Source of the DNA: Flavobacteriales bacterium
GTDB lineage: Bacteria > Bacteroidota > Bacteroidia > CAIKAF01
Length of the DNA: 64,000 nucleotides
NCBI GenBank assembly: GCA_025055635.1
Contig: JANWWQ010000002.1
Span: 41,714 to 105,713, forward strand
Direction: 5' to 3'
A program made the translations under genes and the position numbers. Position 1 is the stretch's first letter, and the number at the start of each line of letters is the position of its first letter. Positions 46,795 through 56,281 of the stretch are shown one piece after another. Under the pieces are notes generated by a model. The model did not search any database and was not told the origin of the DNA. It worked only from the letters and a program-made list of their open reading frames with translations.

Positions 46795-49218
46795 TCAGCT
46801 GCTGCAGGAAAGACATCCTTCAGGATTGTCCAAAGAACAGGATATTTCGGAGTCTGAAACTTTATTCAGAGAATCGGATATTGCATAAGGATTGGAAGCC
46901 GGCGCATAGGAACCATTCGTGGAAGCTGATAAGGGAGAAGCAAGCTTGTCCTTCCGGACGGTGAATTTGATTGGGTCTGCGGCGGCCTTGGTTCGTAAGT
47001 AATATAATCCGGTCTTGAGCCCTTTCTCCCAGGCATAGAAGTGCATGGCTGTGAGCTTGCTGATGCTGGGGTCTTCCACGAAGAGATTGAGTGATTGGCT
47101 CTGGTCAATGAAGGCCCCGCGATCAGCAGCCATATCTATCAAGACCCGCTGCTTAATCTCATAAACGGTTTTATAAAGCGCCTTCAGATTGTCGGGAATT
47201 TCTGGAATGTTCTGAATGGAACCGTTGTGGGCCATAATTTTGTTTTTCATATCCTCGTTCCATAGACCCAAGGCTACCAAGTCTCGGAGCAGATATTTAT
47301 TGACTACCGGGAATGACCCTGAAAGCACGTTGCGTATGTACATGTTGCTGCTAAAGGGTTCAAAACACTCATTATTCCCCAGGATTTGAGCCGTTGAGGC
47401 GGTGGGCATGGGAGCCACCAGGAGCGAATTGCGCACTCCGTAGGTGAGGATTTCCTGGCGAAGCACGTCCCATTCCCAGCGGGGTGAGGGCTTCACACCC
47501 CACATATCAAACTGGAAAATGCCTTTGGAAATCGGGGAACCCTGAAATGTCTCATAGGGGCCTTCTTTTTTTGCCAAGTCTTTGGAAGCCGTGAGCGCTG
47601 CATAATAAATGGTTTCAAAAATTTCGCGGTTCAGCACTCTAGCTTCCTCGCTGTCAAAGGGATATCGCATTAAAACGAAGGTGTCGGCCAGGCCCTGCAC
47701 ACCGATTCCGATGGGGCGGTGGCGTAGGTTGCTGCGCCGAGCCTCAGGAACCGGGTAATAATTGCCATCTATGATACGATTGAGATTAATGGTTACCTTA
47801 TAGGTGATGTCAAAAAGTTTATTGTGGTCAAATTGTTTGTCAGGAGTGACGAATTTGGGCAAGGCAATGGAAGCCAGATTGCACACGGCTACTTCGTCAG
47901 GGGAGCTGTATTCAATAATTTCAGTGCACAAATTGGAGCCCCGTATGGTTCCTAAGTTTTGTTGATTGCTTTTCCGGTTAGCATGGTCCTTGTAAAGCAT
48001 GTAGGGTGTACCTGTTTCAATCTGAGCTTGGAGGATGGCCTGCCACAGCTCGCGGGCTTTGATTCGGCGGCGGGCGCGTCCCTCCTCTTCGTACCGTGTA
48101 TAAAGGGCTTCAAATTCCTCTCCCCACACATCCGGCAAACCCGGTGCCTCATTGGGACAGAATAAGGACCAATGCAGATCTTCCTTCACTCTTTTCATGA
48201 ACAAATCAGGAATCCATAAGGCCAAGAAAAGGTCTCTGCAGCGCAACTCTTCCTTTCCGGTGTTTTTCCGCAGATCCAGGAAGTCAAAAATGTCATCATG
48301 CCAAGGTTCCAGGTACACCGCTATGGAACCTTTGCGCTTGCCGCCCCCTTGATCAACGTAACGAGCCGTGTCGTTGAACACGCGAAGCATAGGCACGATG
48401 CCGTTGCTCGTGCCGTTGGTCCCACGGATATAGGAGCCCTTGGCGCGGATGTTATGTATGCTCAGTCCGATACCCCCGGCGGATTGGGATATTTTGGCAC
48501 ACTGTTTTAGCGTGTCGTAGATACCTTCGATGCTGTCCTCCTTCATGGTAAGAAGGAAACAACTGGACATCTGGGGCTTGGGTGTACCGGCGTTGAATAG
48601 AGTGGGAGTGGCATGAATATACCAGCCTTCGCTCAGATGGTTATAAGTATCTATGACGGCTTCTAGATCGTTTTTATGAATGCCCACCGCCACGCGCATG
48701 TACATGTGCTGAGGTCGTTCGGCCACTTTCCCATTGATTTTCAGCAGATAGGACTTTTCTAAGGTTTTGAATCCAAAATAATCAAAGTTGTAGTCCCGAT
48801 CGTAGATGATACTAGAATCCAGAAGCTCGGCATTGGCCATGATAATCTCATACACATCCTGGGCTATAAGTGGGGCATGTTCGCCGGTTTTGGGGTCCCT
48901 GTATTCATACAGGGCCTTCATGGTTTGGGAAAAGCTTTTTTGGGTGTTCTTGTGGAGGTTGGAAACCGCTATGCGCGAGGCCAGAATGGCATAATCAGGA
49001 TGGACGGTGGTGAGTGTGGCGGCTGTTTCGGCGGCCAAGTTATCCAGCTCGGTGGTGTGCACCCCGTCGTAAACAGCGTTGATAACTTTTTGGGCCACCA
49101 CGTTAGGGTCCACATAATCCTGATTGAGACCATAGCAAAGCTTTGTGATGCGGGCCGTAATTTTTTCAAAGCGCACAATTTCGCGCCGCCCGTCCCTTTT
49201 GATTACGTACATGGCCAT
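46795..49218 (-). CDS. nrdA: Class Ia ribonucleoside-diphosphate reductase alpha subunit
   Basis: The large catalytic subunit (807 residues) reduces NDPs to dNDPs. An N-terminal ATP-cone ([22 protein letters not shown]) binds the allosteric effector. The active-site Cys set is visible: PQMSSCFLL and EVAVCNLAS for the redox pair, SNLCTEI for the thiyl cysteine with its Asn and Glu. The C-terminal CLSC accepts electrons from thioredoxin. Two ATGs (M1, M3) are possible starts. It lies 3 nt after nrdB. Confidence 0.96.
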   Translation of the reverse strand: MAMYVIKRDGRREIVRFEKITARITKLCYGLNQDYVDPNVVAQKVINAVYDGVHTTELDNLAAETAATLTTVHPDYAILASRIAVSNLHKNTQKSFSQTMKALYEYRDPKTGEHAPLIAQDVYEIIMANAELLDSSIIYDRDYNFDYFGFKTLEKSYLLKINGKVAERPQHMYMRVAVGIHKNDLEAVIDTYNHLSEGWYIHATPTLFNAGTPKPQMSSCFLLTMKEDSIEGIYDTLKQCAKISQSAGGIGLSIHNIRAKGSYIRGTNGTSNGIVPMLRVFNDTARYVDQGGGKRKGSIAVYLEPWHDDIFDFLDLRKNTGKEELRCRDLFLALWIPDLFMKRVKEDLHWSLFCPNEAPGLPDVWGEEFEALYTRYEEEGRARRRIKARELWQAILQAQIETGTPYMLYKDHANRKSNQQNLGTIRGSNLCTEIIEYSSPDEVAVCNLASIALPKFVTPDKQFDHNKLFDITYKVTINLNRIIDGNYYPVPEARRSNLRHRPIGIGVQGLADTFVLMRYPFDSEEARVLNREIFETIYYAALTASKDLAKKEGPYETFQGSPISKGIFQFDMWGVKPSPRWEWDVLRQEILTYGVRNSLLVAPMPTASTAQILGNNECFEPFSSNMYIRNVLSGSFPVVNKYLLRDLVALGLWNEDMKNKIMAHNGSIQNIPEIPDNLKALYKTVYEIKQRVLIDMAADRGAFIDQSQSLNLFVEDPSISKLTAMHFYAWEKGLKTGLYYLRTKAAADPIKFTVRKDKLASPLSASTNGSYAPASNPYAISDSLNKVSDSEISCSLDNPEGCLSCSS

Positions 49219-49221
49219 GGC

Positions 49222-50301
49222 TCAGAAGTCTTCATTAAAGTTAAACATGTCATCGTTAAGCGTGCGGGCCTGTGGCGATCGGATGCTGGCCATGACCCCT
49301 GCTTTCTGATACTCTGCTACACGACGTTCAAAAAAGTTGGTTTTGTTTTGCAAGCTGATAAAATCCATAAAGTCAAAGGGATTTTCCGAATGATACACGC
49401 GGGAACAGCCTAGTTCAACCAGCAACCTGTCGGCAATAAATTCAATGTATTGCGACATGCTTTCGCTGTTCATGCCGATGAGGCGCACCGGCAGAGCGCT
49501 GCACACAAACTCTTTTTCAATGTCCACTGCTTCTGTTATTATCTGGACCACCCTTTCCTTAGGTAGTTTATTGACAATGTGGTGGTTGTAAAGGTGACAA
49601 GCAAAATCACAATGCAGGCCTTCGTCGCGGGATATGAGTTCATTGCTAAAAGCCAGTCCCGGCATTAAGCCCCGCTTTTTGAGCCAAAAAATGGCGCAAA
49701 AGCTACCGGAGAAGAAGATGCCTTCTACGGCAGCAAAAGCAATGAGGCGTTCCTGGAAAGTTCCTTTTTTTATCCAGCGCAGGGCCCACTGGGCTTTCTT
49801 TTTCACGCAGTCCATGGTCTCAATGGCGCGGAACAGGTAGTTTTTCTCAACCGGGTCTTTGATGTAGGTATCAATGAGCAGCGAATAAGTCTCGCTGTGG
49901 ATATTTTCCATCATCAATTGAAAGCCATAAAAGAATTTGGCTTCTGTGTATTGTACCTCACGCACAAAGTTTTCGGCCAGATTTTCATTCACGATGCCGT
50001 CGCTGGCAGCAAAGAAGGCCAGCACATGTTTGATGAAGTAGCGTTCATCGTCATTGAGTTTGTTGTTCCAATCGGACAGGTCTTCTGACAGGCTTATTTC
50101 TTCGGCAGTCCAGAAGCTGGCTTCAGCTTTTTTGTAGAATTCCCAAATATCCTTGTGCTCTATGGGATAAAGTACAAAGCGCTGAGGATTTTCCTGAAGG
50201 ATGGGTTCTGGTAACTCCGCTTGAATGTTTGATGACGAAACTGAAACGACAGGCACGGAGGAGGAAGCTGAGGATTCTATGGGATAGGTTCTAGAGTTCA
50301 T
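49222..50301 (-). CDS. nrdB: Class Ia ribonucleoside-diphosphate reductase beta subunit
   Basis: The small subunit carries the diiron centre and tyrosyl radical. The ligand helices [13 protein letters not shown] and [14 protein letters not shown] show the Asp, Glu, His and radical Tyr in the E-x2-H-x3-Y pattern, so this is a tyrosyl-radical (class Ia) enzyme. The C-terminal tail [13 protein letters not shown] is the NrdA-binding peptide. About 35 Ser-rich residues precede the core. The ORF track starts at a TTG (50307); the ATG at 50301 is preferred. It is the first gene of nrdBA. Confidence 0.95.
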   Translation of the reverse strand: MNSRTYPIESSASSSVPVVSVSSSNIQAELPEPILQENPQRFVLYPIEHKDIWEFYKKAEASFWTAEEISLSEDLSDWNNKLNDDERYFIKHVLAFFAASDGIVNENLAENFVREVQYTEAKFFYGFQLMMENIHSETYSLLIDTYIKDPVEKNYLFRAIETMDCVKKKAQWALRWIKKGTFQERLIAFAAVEGIFFSGSFCAIFWLKKRGLMPGLAFSNELISRDEGLHCDFACHLYNHHIVNKLPKERVVQIITEAVDIEKEFVCSALPVRLIGMNSESMSQYIEFIADRLLVELGCSRVYHSENPFDFMDFISLQNKTNFFERRVAEYQKAGVMASIRSPQARTLNDDMFNFNEDF

Positions 50302-50660
50302 AGGCAAGCAACATTTTTATTGTGAGACAAATAATTTTTCCCTTTTAAGCAGCATTGTTTGAATCATCGTTTAGATGGAAAAACTGAAAGGAATTAATGG
50401 ATCCGCATGGCAAAGGTGGAAAATACAAGGTCTTAATTTTTTTTCATTTGCGAACAGCGAACAGGGTTTTATTAACATAGATTTAATGTGCCTTGTGCTT
50501 AGCGAAGTTAAAAGGTTATTTCAGGCTTGTATTCACAATTTTCAGAAATGAATGAACAGGGGGAGGTTAATTGGATTTGGAATATACATCTAATTGATTA
50601 TCAATATACAATAAAAAAGCAAAGGAAATAGAATGCTCATTATCAACATTTTATTTCCTT
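50302..50660. other. Intergenic region upstream of nrdB
   Basis: AT-rich spacer before nrdB. No NrdR-type palindrome was seen. It runs into the GC-rich repeat segment beginning near 50700. Confidence 0.5.
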
Positions 50661-50699
50661 GGGGGAGAACCCTCTCTCTTTCAGAACCTTTTGGCATTT

Positions 50700-50880
50700 A
50701 ATAGGACCGGATTCCAAAAGGAAAATTTGCAAAAAATCCCAGGGCAGGTGTGGCAGAAAGAAACTTTTGAAGCCGTAATGAATACGGCCCCAAAGATGGG
50801 GGGAGGGACGTGGAGATCGGCCCTCCGACCGCCGGGCCGAAGGGGGCATGCTCCAAATTTCATTCAAATGGGCTTTTGAT
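50700..50880. repeat. GC-rich ORF-free element, copy B1
   Basis: Hairpin-dense, no credible ORF. GCCGTA-ATGAA-TACGGC (50772-50788) is a perfect hairpin. CCCCAAAGATGGGG (50788-50801) is the equivalent of CCCCAAATGGGG in copy A and CCCCGAATGGGG in copy B2. AGAAAGAAACTT near 50756 matches AGAAGAAACTT near 31 in copy A. GTGGCAGAAAGA (50750-50761) matches the 5885 segment. Relations were found by eye and are less firm than for B2. Confidence 0.4.
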
Positions 50881-51035
50881 GTACGCTACTTTTAAAGAAT
50901 CCCTCTTAACATTTGGTACCCCCCTGCAACGGCAAAAATCCATTTGCACCACCCTGTGCCAAGGAATATTCCCGGTAAAGAAAAATTGGATTCCAAAGGC
51001 TGGAGATGTTGGCCCACCAAAATGTTTTCTGCCCT

Positions 51036-51425
51036 ATCCAGCAGACCTATGATGAAAGCCAGCAAGTGTATACCCCGAATGGGGAAAGGCCCTTGTCTAT
51101 GGTAGAATTCCCGATAGGCAAGGTCAGAGAAAAGGAAGCTGCGTTGAATAGTAAAGAATGTGCCGGTCCGGGGGAAAATTAAAGGTAGGCCTTAATGTGT
51201 TGGGGGCCCGCCCAACATGGGAAAGCCTCCCTATGAGAATGAGGAGGCCCGTCTGATATATCAGGCGGTGGAACCACCAGGCAACTCCGTGTTAAAAGAT
51301 GTCGCGGAGGGTTCGTGGGATTCCAAGCCTCCCAAAAGTGACAGCCCATGGCAAGTACAGAGAGCAGGAGAGGGGAGGAGCGAAGCCTCACTATCTGGGG
51401 CCCATAAAACCTCGGAAATGGCGGC
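51036..51425. repeat. GC-rich ORF-free element, copy B2
   Basis: It carries the four blocks shared with copy A in the same order: 51036-51066, CCCCGAATGGGGA 51073-51085, AAATTAAAGGTAGGC 51176-51190 and AGGAGCGA 51376-51383. From GTGCCGGTCCGGGGGA (51160) to the end it also resembles copy C (59503-59700). A perfect hairpin TGTTGGG-GGCCCG-CCCAACA lies at 51198-51217. The sequence ends exactly at the rmuC stop. It could be a non-coding RNA on either strand or an extragenic repeat. Confidence 0.5.
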
Positions 51426-52952
51426 TTAAGAATTCCCCTGGCGGTCGGTGAGGACCTGGGAGGGGCTGGAGGCTTCTGCGGGGCCTTCCGGTTCCTCATA
51501 AAGTACTAGCTGGGCTTGAGCTTCCGGTAAGGCCTCCACATGGCGGAGGCGCCGTTCCACTTGTTGGGTGCGCGTTGTGATAAGTTTATCCAGCTCGGTT
51601 CCTGCCTCTTCTACCTTTTTCCGAACCTTGAGAAGCATATCCCGGAATTTACCGAACTCTGATTTTACAGCACTAAGGATTTTCCAGACTTCAGCCGAGC
51701 GTTTTTCAATGGCCAGGGTGCGAAAGCCCATCTGAAGGCTATTGAGGATAGCAGCCAGCGTGGTGGGACCGGCTATGATGAGCCGTAGCTCCCGCTGGAT
51801 ACGGTCCACAACTTCTAAATTTTGAAGGGCCTCCGCGTACAGACCCTCGGTGGGCAGAAAAAGGATGGCAAAATCGGTAGTGTGGGGAGGGCAGATGTAT
51901 TTCTGACGGATGTCGGTGGCGTTTCGAAGCAAAATGGCCCCCAGCTCCTGGCGGGCTTTACGGATGTCTTCCATATCGCCAGACTCTTGGGCGTCCAACA
52001 AGCGTTGGTAGACCTCCAGAGGGAACTTGCTGTCTACGGGAAGCCAAACAGGCTTATCCTCCTGACGGCCAGGCAGCTTCACAGCGTATTCCACTGTTTC
52101 ACGGCTTTCGGGGTTGACCCGCACGTTCTGGGCATATTGCTCGGGGCTTAAGATTTGTTCAAAAATGTTGCCCAACTGCACTTCACCAAGAATTCCTCGG
52201 GTTTTCACGTTGGAGAGCACCTTTTTAAGGTCGCCCACGTTGCTGGCCAGGGCTTGCATCTCACCCAGTCCCTTATGCACCTGTTCCAGTTGTTGGCTCA
52301 CCAGTTGGAAGGATTCCGTCAGCCGGTTATGGAGGGTTTCCTGAAGTTTCTGATCAACGGTTTGGCGCATCTGTTCCAGTCTTTCTTCAGTGGTTTTACT
52401 GATTTGTTGTAAATGGCTGTCTACAGTGTTTTGAAGGTTTTGTAAGCTGGTGTTGATCTCAGTCCGGAAATGATTAATGGCTTCTATATTGTTGTTTAAA
52501 CGTTCCTGGACAGCTCTTTGGATCCCCTCCAACTGTTGATTTTGTTCTGTACGGTTTTCCCGCAAACGGGCGTTCACTTCATCTCGGCTGGCTGCAAAAG
52601 CCTCCTGTAGGGTATTTCTCTGTTCTGTTAAGAGCTGGTGCAGGCTATTGGAGAGATTTTGAAAGGCGCTATGGAGCTGTTGCAGATTTTGGGTGAGGAG
52701 CTCGTTTTGGCGGCCCAATTCCTCACGCATCTGCTGACCTTGCAGGGTGAGCATATTGACCAGCTCCTGTCTCTGCTGCCCGGAAAGTGTGAGCACATCT
52801 TGCCGCAGGGTGTGCTGTTGTTGGGTGATGCGCTCTTCCATCAGCCGCAGGGCTTCATTGGAGGATCCGGCTTGGTATCGGGATATACGCCATAAAATCA
52901 AGATCTGTATTAAGAGGATGATTCCAAGGAGCAGGGGTATGAGAGTTTCCAT
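51426..52952 (-). CDS. rmuC: DNA recombination protein RmuC
   Basis: This 508-residue protein has one N-terminal transmembrane segment (METLIPLLLGIILLIQILILW). A long coiled-coil of Gln/Arg/Glu-rich heptads follows (about 25-240), then the conserved RmuC domain with LPVDSKFPLEVYQRLLDA and FLPTEGLYAEAL. RmuC has a nuclease-like fold and limits inversions between repeats in E. coli. It lies alone between a repeat-rich intergenic region and a divergent glycosyltransferase gene. Confidence 0.92.
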   Translation of the reverse strand: METLIPLLLGIILLIQILILWRISRYQAGSSNEALRLMEERITQQQHTLRQDVLTLSGQQRQELVNMLTLQGQQMREELGRQNELLTQNLQQLHSAFQNLSNSLHQLLTEQRNTLQEAFAASRDEVNARLRENRTEQNQQLEGIQRAVQERLNNNIEAINHFRTEINTSLQNLQNTVDSHLQQISKTTEERLEQMRQTVDQKLQETLHNRLTESFQLVSQQLEQVHKGLGEMQALASNVGDLKKVLSNVKTRGILGEVQLGNIFEQILSPEQYAQNVRVNPESRETVEYAVKLPGRQEDKPVWLPVDSKFPLEVYQRLLDAQESGDMEDIRKARQELGAILLRNATDIRQKYICPPHTTDFAILFLPTEGLYAEALQNLEVVDRIQRELRLIIAGPTTLAAILNSLQMGFRTLAIEKRSAEVWKILSAVKSEFGKFRDMLLKVRKKVEEAGTELDKLITTRTQQVERRLRHVEALPEAQAQLVLYEEPEGPAEASSPSQVLTDRQGNS

Positions 52953-52957
52953 GTTTA

Positions 52958-52965
52958 CAAAAATA
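52958..52965 (-). promoter_or_regulatory. Putative -7 box (TATTTTTG) for rmuC
   Basis: Minus-strand TATTTTTG matches TAnnTTTG and lies 5 nt before the rmuC ATG. The divergent glycosyltransferase gene has only a TATCTTTC near-match in the same gap. Confidence 0.4.
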
Positions 52966-53002
52966 ACTACCCTCAGCCCTGTTAGTATCTTTCGCCCCCC
53001 GA

Positions 53003-54037
53003 ATGTACCGAACGCGGACTGATACAGCTGTCGTCATTCTCAGTTTTAACGCATTTCATTGGCATGAAAAATTTCTGCCGGGGATCCTGGCCGAAGGAAT
53101 GGGACGCTACGATGTGGTGTTAGTGGATAATGCCAGCATAGACGGGACTGGCGAGAAGGTGCGGGCCCGTTTTCCTTCGGTCCATGTAATACGGCTGGAT
53201 GTGAACCGGGGCTTTACCAATGGCTACATTGAAGGCTTAAGGCAAATTGATAGCAAGTATTATGTGCTTTTAAGTTCTGACTTTGAAGTAACTCCGGGAT
53301 GGTTCGATCCTTTACACCGGCTGATGGAAAGCGATCCCCAAGTGGCCGCTGTCCAACCCAAGATACGCTATTGGCGCGAAAAAAAGATGTTTGAATATGC
53401 TGGTGCTGCGGGGGCTTTCATTGATACCTTGGGATATCCCTTTTGCAGAGGGCGTCTTTTTTTTACTTTAGAGGAAGATAAAGGGCAATACGACGAACCT
53501 TGCGAAACGTTCTGGGCTTCTGGGGGGTGCATCATGCTCCGCAGCCAACTGTATCATCAGTTTGGGGGCTTAGACAACCATTTTTACGCCCATATGGAAG
53601 AGATTGACCTCTGTTGGCGATTCAAAAATGCCGGATACAAAGTGATGTGTGAGCCACGGTCGTTGGTTTATCATGTGGGGGGTAGCGTGATTTCTTATGG
53701 GAGTCCTGAGAAAATTTATCATAATTATCGCAATGGACTTATTTTGTTAGTTAAGAACCTACCTGCCAGCCAATTGGCCTGGAAGCTACCCCTCCGTCTC
53801 ATGCTGGACGGGGTGGCCGGCTTATATGCACTTTGGCGAAGAAAGGGATGGGAATTAATTGCCATTCTGCGGGCCCACCGAGATTTTTGGAAAGGGTTAC
53901 CCCGGTGGTTTCATTTGCGGCGTCAGAGTCGGGCTTTTGCTACCCGTCCTAACATGAAGGGTATGTATCCGCGCAGTATCGTGTGGGATTATTTTGTCCG
54001 GGGCCGGCGCACCTTCAGTGAATTGAGACCTTTTTAA
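53003..54037 (+). CDS. Family 2 glycosyltransferase (WbbL/rhamnosyltransferase-like)
   Basis: This 344-residue GT-A enzyme starts with TAVVILSFNAFHW. The nucleotide-binding VLVDNASIDGTGEKV, the SSDFEVTPGW region (DxD position) and the acceptor-site HMEEIDLCWRFKNAGYKV motif are typical of GT2 transferases that build surface polysaccharide. The C-terminal region is basic and may sit on the membrane. Donor and acceptor are unknown. Adjacent genes continue the envelope theme but are separated by a 190-nt gap with its own promoter. Confidence 0.88.
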   Translation: MYRTRTDTAVVILSFNAFHWHEKFLPGILAEGMGRYDVVLVDNASIDGTGEKVRARFPSVHVIRLDVNRGFTNGYIEGLRQIDSKYYVLLSSDFEVTPGWFDPLHRLMESDPQVAAVQPKIRYWREKKMFEYAGAAGAFIDTLGYPFCRGRLFFTLEEDKGQYDEPCETFWASGGCIMLRSQLYHQFGGLDNHFYAHMEEIDLCWRFKNAGYKVMCEPRSLVYHVGGSVISYGSPEKIYHNYRNGLILLVKNLPASQLAWKLPLRLMLDGVAGLYALWRRKGWELIAILRAHRDFWKGLPRWFHLRRQSRAFATRPNMKGMYPRSIVWDYFVRGRRTFSELRPF

Positions 54038-54202
54038 ACTCTACGAAATAGAGTAGTTGCCTTATCAAAAATCCCGAAAAGGGCAAACCTGGAAATTAAT
54101 GGATGTAGCCGCTCCCCTTGGATTATATTTCTTTCTTCATGTGCTTTGAACTAAGATAAAGTGGTTTTTTGGAAGGAATTATTTAAATCCTTGCGGGGTG
54201 TG

Positions 54203-54210
54203 TACGTTTG
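54203..54210 (+). promoter_or_regulatory. Putative -7 box (TACGTTTG) for the tdh-led operon
   Basis: TACGTTTG fits TAnnTTTG and lies 15 nt before the ATG at 54226. It overlaps the TTG that the ORF track uses as start, supporting the ATG. Confidence 0.5.
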
Positions 54211-54225
54211 TGCCGGAAATTAGAA

Positions 54226-55182
54226 ATGGCAAGGCGCATCCTAATAATAGGTTCAGAGGGTCAGATTGGCAGCGAGTTGATGTGGGCCATAAAAAAAAGG
54301 TGGCCGGATGCTTTGCTGGTGGGTGCCGATCTTAAGCAAAAACAAGCAGGTCCTTGGTCGTTTGAACATTTAGATGTACGGCAAGCCGATGCGCTGCAAG
54401 AATGTGTGCTCAAGCACAGGATTGATACGGTGTTTTTGTTGGCTGCTCTGCTATCCGCCACCGGCGAGGCTCGGCCTGAGGAAGCCTGGAAGCTCAACAT
54501 GGAAAGTCTCTTAAATGTTCTTAACCTGGCTCGGGACAAGTACGTCCGTCAGATTTTCTGGCCCAGCAGTATAGCCGTTTTTGGTCCTGAGACGCCTAAG
54601 CAACTCGCTCCCCAAGTGACAGTGTGCGCCCCCTCAACTGTGTATGGTATAAGTAAATACGCGGGAGAGCTATGGTGCCGTTGGTACCACGAAAAATATG
54701 GGGTGGATGTCCGCAGCCTCCGTTATCCCGGCCTGATTGGTTACAATTCTAAACCGGGTGGAGGAACTACCGATTATGCGGTGGACATTTTTTACAAGGC
54801 AGTGGCCGGGGAGCCTTTTGAGTGTTTTCTGGCGCCGGACACTCGGCTGCCTATGATGTTTATGCCGGATGCCCTAAGGGCTACCCTAGAGCTGATGGAG
54901 GCCGACGAAAACCGATTAACCACCCGGATGGCCTATAATGTGGCTGCTTTCAGTTTTTCTCCGGCCGAATTGGCTGCCCAAATAAAGCTTTACAAACCTA
55001 ACTTCCAAATTGTCTATAAACCAGACCATCGTCAAGCTATTGCCCAAAGCTGGCCTGAAAGCATAGATGATAGTCTGGCCCGGCGCGATTGGTCATGGTG
55101 CCCTGAGTATACGCTGGAAAAAATGGTGCGCGTGATGCTGCAAGAATTAGAGAAGCGGGTGACTTCAGTCACCGCAGGTTAA
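54226..55182 (+). CDS. L-threonine 3-dehydrogenase-like NAD-dependent epimerase family enzyme
   Basis: This extended short-chain dehydrogenase (318 residues from the ATG) has the Rossmann motif GSEGQIG and catalytic Ser plus YGISK. The downstream block RSLRYPGLIGYNSKPGGGTTDYAVDIFY is characteristic of the short-chain threonine dehydrogenases known from Flavobacterium and Cupriavidus. These oxidise threonine to 2-amino-3-ketobutyrate. No glycine C-acetyltransferase is nearby. It leads a run of four genes with spacings of 4 nt, an overlap and 8 nt, which otherwise concern glycan metabolism. Confidence 0.85.
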   Translation: MARRILIIGSEGQIGSELMWAIKKRWPDALLVGADLKQKQAGPWSFEHLDVRQADALQECVLKHRIDTVFLLAALLSATGEARPEEAWKLNMESLLNVLNLARDKYVRQIFWPSSIAVFGPETPKQLAPQVTVCAPSTVYGISKYAGELWCRWYHEKYGVDVRSLRYPGLIGYNSKPGGGTTDYAVDIFYKAVAGEPFECFLAPDTRLPMMFMPDALRATLELMEADENRLTTRMAYNVAAFSFSPAELAAQIKLYKPNFQIVYKPDHRQAIAQSWPESIDDSLARRDWSWCPEYTLEKMVRVMLQELEKRVTSVTAG

Positions 55183-55186
55183 AGGG

Positions 55187-56281
55187 ATGTCACTTTCAGA
55201 GCTTACGCTTTGGTTGAGTGGGCTGGCATTTTTGTTGGCAGTGGTCGGATGGTATTTGCCGGGGTTGCGCATTCTTACGGCCCCACCGGTTTATCTTCAG
55301 CAGGAATATCCACCTGTTTCTGTGATTGTGGCTGCCCGCAACGAGGCCCGGCATTTGATGGGGCTTCTACAATCTCTGCTAACTCAACAATACCCTGATT
55401 TTGAGGTGATTTTAGCCTTAAACGGCTGTCAGGATGAGAGTGTAGCCCTGGCCCGACGTGTGGCAGACAAAGACCCTAGACTGAGGGTCTTAGAGCTATC
55501 AGAAGCTGGAAAGAAAAAGGCCATAGAGCAAGCTATAACCTGTGCCCGCTATGATGTTTTGCTGTTTACGGATGCGGATTGTCAACCTGCCAGTCCTTAT
55601 TGGATCAGGGAGATGGCTGCTGCGTGTGTGGAGCCCTTTGCAGGGGTCTTGGGTTATAGTCCCGTGAGGCCAGGCAAGGGATTTCTGAATGTTTTGGCAC
55701 GGTTTGACCACTTTTTGGTGGCTTTACAGTATTTGGGGGCTGCGGCCTGGGGCCGGCCCTTTATGGGCGTGGGGCGCAACCTGGCCTACCGGCGCTCTGT
55801 GTGGCAGGCTGTGGGAGGTTTTTCGGCCCATTCCGACCTGGCTTCAGGAGATGATGATTTACTAGTCCAAGCGGCGGCACGCCGGTTTCGTTTTCAGGTC
55901 CAATGGCATCCAGAATCTTTTGTCTTCACAGAAACGCCTAGTTCGTTGGGACAGTTTGTACGTCGTAAAGCCCGACACTTCACTACAGGATGGCGGTATC
56001 ACTGGTTGCCCTTATTCTTTTTACAAGCCCACTTCTGGGGACGGCTGGGAGTATGGCTTTCTCCGGCCGCATTGTCCCTGACAGGTTGGCCATGGTATCA
56101 CGCGATGTTTTTCTTAATGTTTTACTTGCTCATGAGCCTTTGGCTATGGAAAGCAATTTCCACAAAACTCTGTGAAAAACATTTGGTACGGTACGGAATT
56201 GGCTGTGATATGTTGCTTACGTTTGTATGGCTGGTGGCAGGGGTGCTAAGTCTATTCAGAAACTCCACAAAGTGGACCTGA
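55187..56281 (+). CDS. Membrane-bound family 2 glycosyltransferase
   Basis: This 364-residue enzyme has an N-terminal transmembrane helix (ELTLWLSGLAFLLAVVGWYLPGL). The GT2 domain has SVIVAARNEARHLMGLLQSLLTQ, the donor-site FTDADCQP and SGDDDLLVQAAAR. C-terminal hydrophobic segments follow (LSLTGWPWYHAMFFLMFYLLMSLWLW and CDMLLTFVWLVAGVLSLF). It resembles processive-type or lipid-linked sugar transferases. Its 3' end overlaps the sigma factor ORF. Confidence 0.86.
   Translation: MSLSELTLWLSGLAFLLAVVGWYLPGLRILTAPPVYLQQEYPPVSVIVAARNEARHLMGLLQSLLTQQYPDFEVILALNGCQDESVALARRVADKDPRLRVLELSEAGKKKAIEQAITCARYDVLLFTDADCQPASPYWIREMAAACVEPFAGVLGYSPVRPGKGFLNVLARFDHFLVALQYLGAAAWGRPFMGVGRNLAYRRSVWQAVGGFSAHSDLASGDDDLLVQAAARRFRFQVQWHPESFVFTETPSSLGQFVRRKARHFTTGWRYHWLPLFFLQAHFWGRLGVWLSPAALSLTGWPWYHAMFFLMFYLLMSLWLWKAISTKLCEKHLVRYGIGCDMLLTFVWLVAGVLSLFRNSTKWT

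Noticed and set aside
50643-50867. Small minus-strand ORF (74 aa) in the repeat region
   Set aside because: Arg/Pro/Ser-rich translation without domain character, overlapped by other spurious ORFs; hairpin-dense DNA explains it.
51240-51310. SAM-riboswitch-like GGTGGAACCACCAGGCAACTCC
   Set aside because: The conserved core of SAM-I is not present and the downstream gene (rmuC) is on the other strand orientation relative to it.
51179-51499. 106-aa minus-strand ORF in copy B2
   Set aside because: It overlaps the rmuC 3' end, has low-complexity composition and sits in the non-coding repeat.
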